A DNA stretch of 64,000 bases from Bacillus sp. 103mf (GTDB lineage Bacteria > Bacillota > Bacilli > Bacillales > Bacillaceae_G), in NCBI RefSeq assembly GCF_900116295.1, contig NZ_FPAF01000002.1:474592-538591 (forward strand), read 5' to 3'. The translations under genes and the position numbers were made by a program. The notes under the pieces were generated by a model. That model worked only from the letters and a program-made list of their open reading frames with translations. It was not told the DNA's origin and made no database searches. Each line of letters starts with the position of its first letter. Position 1 is the first letter of the stretch. Below, in pieces: positions 9,241 through 17,429 of the stretch.

Positions 9241-10590
9241 GTGTTTTCAAAATGGAAAAAAGGATTAGTAGCTACTTTATTTGCACTAACAACATTTTCG
9301 ACAGTAGCATCTGCTGAAGAACTGCCTGCAGATCAACAAAAATGGCAGAATTGGGTTCGTGAACATGCGGTTAAATTACAAGAACCAACTGCTAGTTCGA
9401 ATGAGGATTTATCATTTTTGAAACAAACCTTACAGGGCAAACGTATTGTTTCACTAGGTGAGTCTACTCATGGTTCAACAGAAATGAATCAATCTAAGGT
9501 TCGTATCATTAAGTATTTGCATGAAGAAATGGGTTATGATGTAATTGCATTTGAATCAGGCTTTGCGGAAGCGAATGCTGTGTATCAAAATATAGATGAT
9601 TTAACAGCCGAACAAGCCATGAAGAAAGCTCTTTATGGAGTTTGGTATACTGAAGATGTAGAAGAATTATTTCAATACATAAAAGATCAAAAGGAAAAAG
9701 GAACACCTCTTATTTTAACGGGATTTGATATCAATATACCGTGGAATGCTGCTACTGCTACATTTGCAACATCTGCAAATGAATGGATTGGAAAATTGAA
9801 TCCTGAAATAGGAAAATTACTTGTAGAAGCAGAAAGAGAAATCGTGAAATACCGTTCTGTCTCTTCTTATAAGGAATTTCAAGCAATGCAGGCATCCCTT
9901 TTGGACAAATACGAAAACATAAAAGAGTTTATCCAACAACATAAAAATGAATTGCAACAAGTAGCGCCTAAAGCATCCTATGATGTGACTTTTCTAGAAA
10001 AGTCAATCCAGATTCGAATCGCTGCGCTTAAAACACATATTCCAAATGAAGTGAAAGAGTCTAAAAACGTTAAGATTCCACCTGAAAAATATCCAGATGA
10101 TTTCTCATATTACACTCGAGATCAAAAGATGGCACAGAATTTAGCATGGTTAAGTGAAATGCAATTTAAGAATAAAAAAATGATTGTGTGGGGACACAAT
10201 TATCATATTAGAAAACAAAATTCTAAAATGATTCAAACCGTATTACCATTTCCAAATATGATGGATATGATACCACAATATTTAAAAAACCAAATGTACA
10301 CAGTTGGTATATTTGCATATAGTGGTAGCAGTTTAGATTCGAATAATGATGAGATTAAAAATGTAAAGGAAAAACATCAAACAAATAGTGTCGAAGAAAT
10401 TTTGAAAGCTGCGCAACATCCGCAAGTATTTGTAAATTTAAAAGGTGAAGAAAATCGTCCTGAAACTTCTTGGATGTATACGCCTATTATCGGGCAGTAT
10501 TGGGGATCTTACGATGAAACCATGATTCCTAACCAACAATATGATGGAATTCTATGGCTAGAGCATATTAGCCCTTCACGAATTAAGTAA
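9241..10590 (+). CDS. Secreted erythromycin-esterase family protein
   Basis: A 449-residue member of the erythromycin esterase superfamily. A Sec signal peptide covers about residues 1-26 (basic MFSKWKKG, hydrophobic core, cut after VASA). The family core GESTHGSTE at 73-81 contains the catalytic-type His77, and FESGF follows with Glu105. A second His pair appears in WGHNYHIRK. Classical EreA/EreB are cytoplasmic, so export suggests another substrate, or action on drug at the cell surface. The start is GTG at 9241 with AGGAGG upstream. Hydrolysis of macrolides is possible but not shown by the sequence. Confidence 0.85.
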   Translation: MFSKWKKGLVATLFALTTFSTVASAEELPADQQKWQNWVREHAVKLQEPTASSNEDLSFLKQTLQGKRIVSLGESTHGSTEMNQSKVRIIKYLHEEMGYDVIAFESGFAEANAVYQNIDDLTAEQAMKKALYGVWYTEDVEELFQYIKDQKEKGTPLILTGFDINIPWNAATATFATSANEWIGKLNPEIGKLLVEAEREIVKYRSVSSYKEFQAMQASLLDKYENIKEFIQQHKNELQQVAPKASYDVTFLEKSIQIRIAALKTHIPNEVKESKNVKIPPEKYPDDFSYYTRDQKMAQNLAWLSEMQFKNKKMIVWGHNYHIRKQNSKMIQTVLPFPNMMDMIPQYLKNQMYTVGIFAYSGSSLDSNNDEIKNVKEKHQTNSVEEILKAAQHPQVFVNLKGEENRPETSWMYTPIIGQYWGSYDETMIPNQQYDGILWLEHISPSRIK

Positions 10591-10603
10591 AATAAAGTGA
10601 AAC

Positions 10604-10734
10604 TTCCGTCAATGGGGGTTTTCTTCATCCCCCACTGACGGAAAGCCCGCCCAATCGGGCTTTTACGGGCAGTTATCCCCCACCTATCTTCTTTGCTTCT
10701 CTCTGAATCTTGAGGTGGGGGTCTTACTGCCCGT
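10604..10734. repeat. Three-hairpin palindromic element
   Basis: Three nested stems in 131 bases: 10604-10618 with 10629-10643 (TTCCGTCAATGGGGG arm), 10644-10649 with 10656-10661 (AGCCCG/CGGGCT), and 10665-10684 with 10714-10734 (ACGGGCAGT and CCCCCACC arms). Much more G+C-rich than its surroundings. The left end recurs at 17376. Confidence 0.65.
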
Positions 10735-10745
10735 TAATGCGGGAC

Positions 10746-10781
10746 AAAAAGCGCACCAATACAATAGATGGTGCGCTTTTT
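10746..10781 (+). terminator. Strong bidirectional terminator
   Basis: AAAAAGCGCACCA pairs exactly with TGGTGCGCTTTTT over a 10-base loop, giving A and T runs on both sides. It probably ends the esterase transcript. The stretch 10782-11019 beyond it shows no gene. Confidence 0.85.
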
Positions 10782-11019
10782 GTTTTATAGTTCCTTAAGA
10801 GATATATTATTTTTTATAAAGGATATTTTTATGAAGTGATTAGGTTGCACGCATTCTGCTGAATGTGAACAAGGAAAGGCGCCTTATATGGGTTTATGTA
10901 TCATACAAACTAATTAGAACTATTCCTTTTCTCTTTATCTCAAAAAATAATTATAAAAAAGATTTGATTTATTCCTTCTTATAATGCACATCCCTCAATG
11001 ACTTTTGTATTTATTTCAT

Positions 11020-11721
11020 TTATTTTTTGGAAAATAGTTGATCGAACAATAAATTTGGAACCGTTTTTTTGATCAACAATTCGGAAAGTTCAGCATTGAC
11101 ATCATGCAAGGTTACATAAGCAAAAAAATCTTCTGTTGTATCCAACAATGAAAATATATTTTTAAGTCTATTCACCACGTTGATCCCTATTAATATTAGA
11201 TTTTCTTCAAAAAAGGATTTATGAAATGCTATCTTTCTTTGAACATCAAGTATTGGATGCTCCGTATTTATACAATAGTATGCGTTTGTGATTTCTTCTA
11301 ATTGCGGAGTGATTAATTCACTGAAAAAGGTAAACGGAAATGCTGAATCATGGTACCGAACTCCATATAAACTATTAAGCTCTTCTTCTGATTCATCAGG
11401 ATACCATTTATCAATTATCTTTCGGTATTCCGGTTCTGTATTTATTGATATACCACAATAGCCGCCCTCAGTATCAACGTACAATGCAATTACAAATACA
11501 TCTTTATTATTTTCAGAACGAGAAAATTTTTCTATGACATTAGAACATGCTTCAAAAAGTAAATCTTCAACATACTTAAAATCCGCTAAAAATATATCTT
11601 TTTCATTTGATATATCTTCAAAACATTCAATGGTTTTTTCAGGAGTATAAACAATAAAACCTTTTTGAGTTGACTTCCAATCTCCATTAATTACTTGCTT
11701 AAGAAATACGTTATAATCCAT
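11020..11721 (-). CDS. DUF4303-like cytoplasmic protein
   Basis: A 233-residue acidic, soluble protein with no signal or membrane segment. The central strand-rich segment FVIALYVDTEGGYCGISINT resembles the DUF4303 family core. A YHDSAFPF segment follows. Function unknown. Proteins of this size and type in bacilli are sometimes immunity partners of polymorphic toxins, but no toxin gene is adjacent, so that is only a thought. The ATG at 11721 follows AAAAGGGG. Family assignment is from memory of the motif and is moderate. Confidence 0.6.
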   Translation of the reverse strand: MDYNVFLKQVINGDWKSTQKGFIVYTPEKTIECFEDISNEKDIFLADFKYVEDLLFEACSNVIEKFSRSENNKDVFVIALYVDTEGGYCGISINTEPEYRKIIDKWYPDESEEELNSLYGVRYHDSAFPFTFFSELITPQLEEITNAYYCINTEHPILDVQRKIAFHKSFFEENLILIGINVVNRLKNIFSLLDTTEDFFAYVTLHDVNAELSELLIKKTVPNLLFDQLFSKK

Positions 11722-11844
11722 GGTTTTACCCCTTTTTTCATCTTTATGTATTATTTAAATATAATAAAAACAAGAAAATATATAAGACGTTTCTATCCCT
11801 ATCAATGAGTATGAATAAATCTCCTCTATAGTAACTGCTACCTT

Positions 11845-12045
11845 TCATAAAGATTTGTTATCCGACCATATAGTAAACCCTGCAAATAAAGAAGCAGTAA
11901 CAATCACCTTATTATCTATTAATTCAATTTTAATGTATTCTGGATCGTCAATATCAAATAGCTCCACGTAATCACATTCTACATTCCCATATTCTTTTGT
12001 AAAATAACCACTAAAACTACTTATAAACTTTTCTTTATGTAACCT
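11845..12045 (-). pseudogene. Gene remnant without a start codon
   Basis: A frame of about 60 codons ends at 11845 and reads like a real protein: EYGNVECDYVELFDIDD near its start and ITASLFAGF-like text (VIVTASLFAGFTIWSD) near its end. A GGAGG site is present at about 12043-12047. The codons after it (TTA CAT AAA GAA) give no ATG, GTG or TTG before the frame closes upstream at TAA. It is probably the tail of a decayed gene. The rest of 11722-12269 shows nothing else. Confidence 0.4.
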
Positions 12046-12269
12046 CCTTTTATATTATAGCTCGCAAGCTACTGTAAGTAATAATATGAGATGATATTCA
12101 CTTCACATATAACTACCACCTCATTTAAAAACCTCTAGTGTACAATTCTTCATAAAACGAGGTATCCCTTGTCTTCAAACCTTAAAGCTACCCTACTATA
12201 TCTAACATTAAGAATATATCTCATTATTGTTTAATGATATAATTATAGAAATACAATGATTATGGATGG

Positions 12270-12683
12270 ATGATTGAAATGAAAGAGCACAAAAAGAAAC
12301 GACGCAGAAAGAGACCACGTAACCGGAGAACATTTAGACAATTTTTGTCTCAATGTTGGGTGAATATCAAAAAATTTTTTAAAGCATTATTTTTTTTAGT
12401 GCTTTTATTTACATTTTTCGGAGTCTGTTGTTACATAGTGGTTGCCATATCGAATCGAGAATTTACAGTGTATCTTGCTTTAGCCTTTGTAATCAGCTTT
12501 ATCTTGTCCTATATTCTGGGACATATTATAAGTAAAAAGAAGGATTTAGATTTTTCCGGTGGAGGTTCTGAAGATGCTATTATAGTTATGATACTACTTT
12601 TCATATTAATTGGCGGAATATATTTGGGAGTGAAATATATTATTCATAAAATAACCGGAAATGAAAAAGTTAAACCCTTCTAA
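12270..12683 (+). CDS. Small membrane protein with strongly basic N-terminus
   Basis: A 137-residue protein I do not recognise. Residues 5-22 are a dense Lys/Arg cluster (HKKKRRRKRPRNRR). Three hydrophobic segments follow at about 38-60, 67-88 and 101-123. A short GGGSED turn lies between the second and third. The basic tail should stay in the cytoplasm and could touch nucleic acid or lipid head groups. A second ATG at 12279 is an equally good start; neither has a strong ribosome binding site. It stands alone. Confidence 0.6.
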   Translation: MIEMKEHKKKRRRKRPRNRRTFRQFLSQCWVNIKKFFKALFFLVLLFTFFGVCCYIVVAISNREFTVYLALAFVISFILSYILGHIISKKKDLDFSGGGSEDAIIVMILLFILIGGIYLGVKYIIHKITGNEKVKPF

Positions 12684-12943
12684 AAAGAACTCTATGTTAA
12701 TCAAGCTACTTTACGATATCATTTTTGTATTTCTTTTTTCCTCTCAATGCTTGATAGACGTAACGTGCTATCCGTTGAAAGTAGGATTCCCTATACGCTC
12801 ATGAAAATAAGACATTTCAGCCATACACGACCAACATTCATTCCCCACCACCTGGACTATGCTCTGTAAATACTCGAGGAAGGGGACTTCTGTTGGCGTA
12901 CTATTAAAATAAATTCATATTATTTTACGGAGGAATCACTCAA

Positions 12944-13267
12944 ATGAATAAAAACATAACTAGAGTAGCCATTCTACTAACTTCTCTCATTGGCGTTACC
13001 GCTTTATTTCTTTACTTCACATGGAATGGTACTCCATGGAAAAAACAAACCGCGATTTCTGAATCAGAAAAGTATATTGTGAAATACTTCGATTTAGATG
13101 CGAAAGTCAAAGGCACTTCTTACAATTATAAAATGGATAGTTATGAGATCTCATTTGAAACAAATGAAGGTAAGAATTTTATTATCGAATATAAAGGACC
13201 GAACCGCTTTGACATTTCTCCAGGAGTTCAGGAGTACTTAAGTCAACACTCTAAAATTACAAAGTAA
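12944..13267 (+). CDS. DUF3139-like membrane-anchored exoprotein
   Basis: A 107-residue protein with one N-terminal hydrophobic segment (about 8-27), then an outside domain of about 80 residues. The junction WNGTPWKKQTAISESEKYI is typical of DUF3139-like proteins (a GTPW motif followed by a helix ending YI). The rest reads as a small alpha/beta domain. Function unknown. The ATG at 12944 follows ACGGAGGAA. The gap before it (12684-12943) holds short broken frames on the minus strand, such as LEYLQSIVQVVGNECW, that may be relics of another gene. Confidence 0.65.
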   Translation: MNKNITRVAILLTSLIGVTALFLYFTWNGTPWKKQTAISESEKYIVKYFDLDAKVKGTSYNYKMDSYEISFETNEGKNFIIEYKGPNRFDISPGVQEYLSQHSKITK

Positions 13268-13280
13268 TAAGGCTGAAACA

Positions 13281-13327
13281 AAGAAGTAAAAAAGAGCTAG
13301 CGTCATGCTAACTCTTTTTTACTTCTT
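13281..13327 (+). terminator. Terminator after the DUF3139-like gene
   Basis: A 21-base arm beginning AAGAAGTAAAAAAGAG pairs with its inverse ending CTCTTTTTTACTTCTT, one mismatch, 5-base loop. Confidence 0.85.
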
Positions 13328-13468
13328 TTGGTCACGCTGCTATATCTTCGTTCTCAATATTTTTAATCCCAATAGCTGCAAGCGATGTATTTTATACGAA
13401 ATACATCGCTTTTTTTGTAACAAAACAGACAAATTCCGAAAGAAAGATGGGTTGTGAGCAAAGAAAGG

Positions 13469-13800
13469 GTATGGTATCCTTTTCATTGTTAATATGTATA
13501 CAAGTTTTTAGACAACTATACAATATTGTATATCGCAAAGAGTTATTATGCACGATCATGAAAGCGGAATCAAAGAATAAGATATTTTTCGTTATTCATA
13601 CAAATGCTTCCTTGTAAACATCATAAAAACAAAGTATGGTATCCTTTTCACTTTTTAGATGTATACAAGTTTTAGACAACTATACGATATTGTAAAAAAT
13701 TATTATGCATGGTCATGAAAGCGGAGTCAAAATGTAAAATGTTTTCCGTCATCCATGCAAACGTTTCCTTTTCAAACGTCATAAAAAGGAAAAAACGAAG
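13469..13800. repeat. Imperfect tandem duplication, period about 167 bases
   Basis: Two adjacent copies start GTATGGTATCCTTTTCA at 13469 and 13636. Both contain ATGTATACAAGTTTT, AGACAACTATAC and TCATGAAAGCGGA. Copy one contains a perfect 16-base palindrome TATACAATATTGTATA at 13517-13532; in copy two it is broken. The block precedes an MFS pump gene and could hold operator sites. Confidence 0.7.
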
Positions 13801-13886
13801 ATGGGTACAACTGTGCACAAGGAAATCCCTCATATGAAACAAATGGCTTAGAAATTACTGAAGCCATTCGATCAATTGGTAGTTAG
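13785..13886 (+). pseudogene. C-terminal fragment of a lost protein
   Basis: A frame of 33 codons after a TAA at 13782 reads GNPSYETNGLEITEAIRSIG before a TAG at 13884. The composition looks like a genuine protein tail, perhaps of a flavodoxin-like NAD(P)H oxidoreductase, but there is no start codon. The upstream tandem repeat seems to have grown at its broken edge. Confidence 0.4.
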
Positions 13887-13942
13887 ACAATCATGATTCA
13901 GGAAGACCATTCCCTGAATCACAAAAGGAGAGGAATATCGCT

Positions 13943-15331
13943 ATGTCTACAATAAATGCAGATGTAAGCATGAAGAAAACTCAGGAGTATAGCGCTAAGA
14001 AAGCAGTACCTGTTACCTTACTGTTATTTCTATTATGTTTGGTAATTGATAATTCGTTTAAGATTATTTCTGTTGATATGGCAAAGGATTTTCACATTTC
14101 AGCGACAACAGTTAGCTGGCAAGCAACATTAGCTGGTCTTGTAATTGGAATTGGCGCAGTCGTTTACGCAGCTTTAGCGGATTCTATTAGTTTTAGAAAA
14201 CTTTTTAGCGCTGGGATTATTTTAATCTGTGCTGGTTCCATCATGGGATATGTTTTTCAACACTCGTTTTTACTAGTTGTTATCTCACGAATTATTCAAA
14301 CTGCCGGTTTAGCATCAGCTGAAACGTTATATGTAATCTTTGTCACAAAGCATTTACCTGCAGATGAACAAAAGAAATTTTTAGGATTAAGTACAAGTAG
14401 TTTTGCTCTTTCACAGCTTATCGGTGCATTAACTGGAGGTTATGTTTCAACATATTTCCATTGGACAACTTTATTTTTAATTTCTTTAGTAACACTTTTC
14501 ACTCTTCCTTTCATTTTAAAATATATTCCTAAGGAAGAAACGGAAAACAGTCATGTAGATATATTAGGATTATTTCTAGTTGGAGCCATTTCAGCGTCCC
14601 TACTACTATATATTACAGATTTCAATTGGCTTTACCTAATCTTGTTTATTGTTGCAATTGCCTTGTTCCTTACTTATATTAGTAAGAACTCAAAAGCTTT
14701 TATCGGAATCTCATTCTTCCAAAATAAGCAGTTTATCTCATTACTTGGCGTTGCGTTTATCATTTACTCTGTACAGCTAGCATATATTTTCCTATTTCCA
14801 TTCTTACTTGAAAAGATTTATGGCTTGCAGTTAGATACAATTTCACTATTATTAATTCCAGGCTATATAGCAGCGACTATCGTCGGAGCTCTTTCCGGAA
14901 AAGTTGCAAAGGTTATGGGAAGCAAACAATGTATTACACTCGCTATGTGCAGCATTATGTTAAGCTTACTATTAGGCGGATTCTTTATAAAAACTTCCGT
15001 TGTTGTATTCGTAATATCTATGGTTCTATTCTCTAGTTCATTTGCATTCATGTATGCACCATTACTTGACTCTTGCATTTGTACAATTGATAAAGAAAAA
15101 ACAGGAACAGCAATCGGCTTTTACAACTTAACACTGAATGTTGCGATGTCAATCGGAATTGCCTACACAGCGGCAATGATGGACCATTCCGCAACAAAGA
15201 AAAATTTCCTAGGAATGGTAAACAATGCGGATGCTGCCATGTTTAGTAACATCCTATTCATTCTCGTACTAATTGCTCTATTCAGTTTATCTCTATACTG
15301 GGTATTAGTAGGACGAAAAGCGACAAAATAG
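13943..15331 (+). CDS. MFS drug/metabolite efflux transporter (14-TM type)
   Basis: A 462-residue polytopic protein, proton-driven exporter by family. About 14 hydrophobic segments can be counted. The motif-C region reads SQLIGALTGGYVS near residue 165, which marks antiporters. The motif-A loop (ALADSISFRKLF) is degenerate. Length and layout fit the DHA14 group that includes Tet(K)/Tet(L), but I see no proof of tetracycline specificity. The ATG at 13943 follows AAAGGAGAGG. The upstream tandem repeats may regulate it. It ends at a strong terminator. Confidence 0.85.
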   Translation: MSTINADVSMKKTQEYSAKKAVPVTLLLFLLCLVIDNSFKIISVDMAKDFHISATTVSWQATLAGLVIGIGAVVYAALADSISFRKLFSAGIILICAGSIMGYVFQHSFLLVVISRIIQTAGLASAETLYVIFVTKHLPADEQKKFLGLSTSSFALSQLIGALTGGYVSTYFHWTTLFLISLVTLFTLPFILKYIPKEETENSHVDILGLFLVGAISASLLLYITDFNWLYLILFIVAIALFLTYISKNSKAFIGISFFQNKQFISLLGVAFIIYSVQLAYIFLFPFLLEKIYGLQLDTISLLLIPGYIAATIVGALSGKVAKVMGSKQCITLAMCSIMLSLLLGGFFIKTSVVVFVISMVLFSSSFAFMYAPLLDSCICTIDKEKTGTAIGFYNLTLNVAMSIGIAYTAAMMDHSATKKNFLGMVNNADAAMFSNILFILVLIALFSLSLYWVLVGRKATK

Positions 15332-15344
15332 GTTTATATACATT

Positions 15345-15386
15345 AAAAAAAGAATCCTAATGTTAAAACTTTAGGATTCTTTTTTT
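15345..15386. terminator. Bidirectional terminator
   Basis: AAAAAAAGAATCCTAA pairs with TTAGGATTCTTTTTTT over a 10-base loop between the convergent MFS gene and the small gene at 15402. Confidence 0.9.
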
Positions 15387-15401
15387 ATTAGTAAGCGGCG
15401 G

Positions 15402-15692
15402 TTAATATTGAAATTGACCTTTTATTTTAAAAGTTGAACTGTACGTAATCGGAATTCCTTTTCGCTTTATTACTTCTTCCATTTCCTCCATTTTGCGCTG
15501 TTCCTCTGACCACTTGTCCTCTATACATTTCACCTCGATTTTTTCATTCGTATTTGTATAAAATACAAATTTAAAACCCAACTTATTTACTTTTCCAGTC
15601 TTATAAGCATCATACACTTCTACCTTTTCAATTTCTCCATAAATAAGGAACAGGTTTTTGTTCACTCTAAAATTTTGAAATATAAAATACAT
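15402..15692 (-). CDS. Small hypothetical protein
   Basis: A 96-residue protein I do not recognise. It is strand-rich (KLGFKFVFYTNTNEKIEVKC) followed by a charged helix (WSEEQRKMEEMEEVIKRKG). The start at 15692 has no good ribosome binding site; instead an inverted repeat lies directly upstream, so the true start may be elsewhere. It faces the alpha/beta hydrolase gene across that repeat. Confidence 0.45.
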   Translation of the reverse strand: MYFIFQNFRVNKNLFLIYGEIEKVEVYDAYKTGKVNKLGFKFVFYTNTNEKIEVKCIEDKWSEEQRKMEEMEEVIKRKGIPITYSSTFKIKGQFQY

Positions 15693-15693
15693 A

Positions 15694-15717
15694 AAATTTC
15701 AAAAAATATTGAAATTT
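15694..15717. promoter_or_regulatory. Palindromic operator-like site
   Basis: AAATTTCAA and TTGAAATTT flank six bases, directly upstream of the small gene's start. A related half, GAATTTCAAAATAT, lies at about 15749 and another at 15673, so a regulator might read the divergent region. Confidence 0.45.
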
Positions 15718-15781
15718 ATTTTTTGTAATGTATATTTTAAATATGGGGAATTTCAAAATATAACCAAAGGGAGTTTTGCTC

Positions 15782-16594
15782 ATGGCTGTAGTAAAAACAC
15801 GAAATGGAGAATTTCACTATAAGTGTTTTGGAAAAGGTGAACCCATTTTATTTCTTCACGGAAGCGGTGCGTGTTGGAAAATGTGGGAGCCGCAAATTGA
15901 ATCATTTTCTAAACAATATAAAATGATCCTTATGGATTATAGGGGACATGGGGATTCTATTAAAACTTTTCCTAATAATAAGTACAGCTACGAACTAATT
16001 GTATCGGACATTGTAGCGTTTTTAGATGAATTGCATATTTCTAACCTTCATATAATAGGTGTCTCACAGGGAGCAATTCTTGGAACATTATTAGCGATTC
16101 ATTATCCGTCTTATGTAAAAAAATTAGTGATTTCTAATAGCTACAGTGAATTCCCTTCCCAAGCTTCCAAATGGATATTACATCTTTCTAATTTCATTTT
16201 TAGCTTGCTACCTTATACTAAAATTATCGATATGATGATGAAAGTATATAAAAACGACGATTATACACAAAAAATTTTACGTAATTCTTTTTCGATAGAT
16301 AAAAAAATGCTTCTCATGATAAAAAAAGCACCGTTTCCTACACATACTCATCTTCTTCATCAAATACAATCAGAAACTTTAATTCTTTCAGGAGCAGGGA
16401 AGGTAGTAACAGGTATAGATGAAGGGAAGGCAGCTAGAACAATTTATAATAATGTTGCTAATGGCAAACTGGCTTTATTTCAGAATGCATTTGATCCTCT
16501 AAATGTGATGAAAAAGGATATTTTCAATGAAATTGTACTTGATTTTCTTAATAATGTACCGTTTAAGAAATACAATGAAGTTACGTATGAATAA
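15782..16594 (+). CDS. Alpha/beta hydrolase with altered catalytic triad
   Basis: A 270-residue alpha/beta-hydrolase-fold protein. The oxyanion region FLHGSGACW is at 25-33 and the nucleophile elbow GVSQG puts Ser at 95. The C-terminal half is odd: where relatives have an acid after the sixth strand (pattern SGEKDVV) this one reads SGAGKVV at 203-209, and where the catalytic His is expected (NASHDPL pattern) it reads NAFDPL at 235-240. Two of three triad residues thus seem lost while the fold is kept. ATG at 15782 is chosen because AAAGGGAG lies eight bases upstream; an in-frame TTG at 15776 is too close. Confidence 0.85.
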   Translation: MAVVKTRNGEFHYKCFGKGEPILFLHGSGACWKMWEPQIESFSKQYKMILMDYRGHGDSIKTFPNNKYSYELIVSDIVAFLDELHISNLHIIGVSQGAILGTLLAIHYPSYVKKLVISNSYSEFPSQASKWILHLSNFIFSLLPYTKIIDMMMKVYKNDDYTQKILRNSFSIDKKMLLMIKKAPFPTHTHLLHQIQSETLILSGAGKVVTGIDEGKAARTIYNNVANGKLALFQNAFDPLNVMKKDIFNEIVLDFLNNVPFKKYNEVTYE

Positions 16595-16652
16595 TTTATA
16601 ATATGATTGACATTGCTTCTTAATAATTACAATGTTTTTGAAAGGTGAATAG

Positions 16653-17030
16653 ATGAAATATTTATGCTTATCAATAAGTTCTCTTCTTAATTTTATCTTT
16701 GGTTTTCTTTTTGGTTATGCTCTGTTTTGGTTGTTAATCACCTTCTATGGAGTTGATTGTTTAATTAATAGTTGTTCAGATATGGTTGGGGAAGAATGGG
16801 GTACTATCATTTTGGGACTCATGATTACTCTCATAATAAGTGGTATTCTTTTGCCAACGTTCATATTTACGAACCGAAAATTTTTACGCGTTGTGAAGAT
16901 AAGAAAAAAATATTATTCTCTTTTTATTTCACTATTTTTTGTTTTTGGTATTATGTATACATTTAAGGTGGAATCATATTGGCCCGTTTTAAATGATTAT
17001 TGTGGAGAAATTTACAATGGAAATTTCTAA
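16653..17030 (+). CDS. Hypothetical four-segment membrane protein
   Basis: A 125-residue protein I do not recognise. Hydrophobic stretches lie at about 5-32, 45-70 and 88-105, with a CGxxxNG tail (DYCGEIYNGNF) outside or in the loop. Two Cys residues sit in the first external loop (GVDCLINSCSD), which may form a disulfide. The ATG follows AAAGGTG. It may be co-transcribed with the hydrolase 58 bases upstream. Confidence 0.6.
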   Translation: MKYLCLSISSLLNFIFGFLFGYALFWLLITFYGVDCLINSCSDMVGEEWGTIILGLMITLIISGILLPTFIFTNRKFLRVVKIRKKYYSLFISLFFVFGIMYTFKVESYWPVLNDYCGEIYNGNF

Positions 17031-17115
17031 ATAGGCAATTACATATAAAAAACAATTTATACAACTATAAAGAAATTTCGGTTAAAATTACATTGCAAAG
17101 GAGGTTTTCCATATT

Positions 17116-17298
17116 ATGAATAATATGCCATTGGGGCTAACTTTTATATCGGTAGGTATTCTTTTCTTACTATTATCTATAACACTTTCATTGCCTATTG
17201 CATTATGGGCAGTTTTGCTTAGTACAAGCATTATTTTAAACATATCAGGTACTGTAATTTTAATGCGTTTTATTAAAACAGTACCGAAAGTAAAGTGA
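17116..17298 (+). CDS. Small two-segment membrane protein
   Basis: A 60-residue hydrophobic protein (MNNMPLGLTFISVGILF...) with two membrane helices and a short basic tail RFIKTVPKVK. A near-ideal AAAGGAGG at 17098-17105 precedes the ATG, which is the main reason to accept it. A strong terminator overlaps its stop codon. No family recognised. Confidence 0.65.
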   Translation: MNNMPLGLTFISVGILFLLLSITLSLPIALWAVLLSTSIILNISGTVILMRFIKTVPKVK

Positions 17299-17325
17299 CC
17301 TTATGTAAGACGGTCACTTTACTTT
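17287..17325 (+). terminator. Terminator overlapping the end of the small membrane gene
   Basis: AAAGTAAAGTGACC pairs exactly with GGTCACTTTACTTT and runs into further Ts. Confidence 0.85.
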
Positions 17326-17375
17326 TTGCACATGATCAGCGCTGAAAAGAAACAAGATTATGATTCAATAATTAT

Positions 17376-17429
17376 AAAGTGAAACTTTAATCAGTGGGGG
17401 TTTTTATGTCGTTTTTTCAACTTATATAT
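17376..17429. repeat. Chimeric repeat remnant
   Basis: The left half (AAGTGAAACTTTAATCAGTG, then GGGG) resembles the left end of the palindromic element at 10604. The right half (TTATGTCGTTTTTTCAACTT) equals the right end of the bcr1 copy at 36230. It looks like a fusion or deletion product of two repeat types. Confidence 0.5.

Noticed and set aside
12684-12943. A gene on the minus strand between the two small membrane-protein genes
   Set aside because: Two short protein-like stretches exist in different phases but stops break both and no start or ribosome binding site is present.
13943-15331. Naming the MFS pump as a tetracycline-resistance determinant
   Set aside because: Only the general 14-helix layout and motif C support it; no residue set specific to Tet(K)/Tet(L) could be verified by eye.
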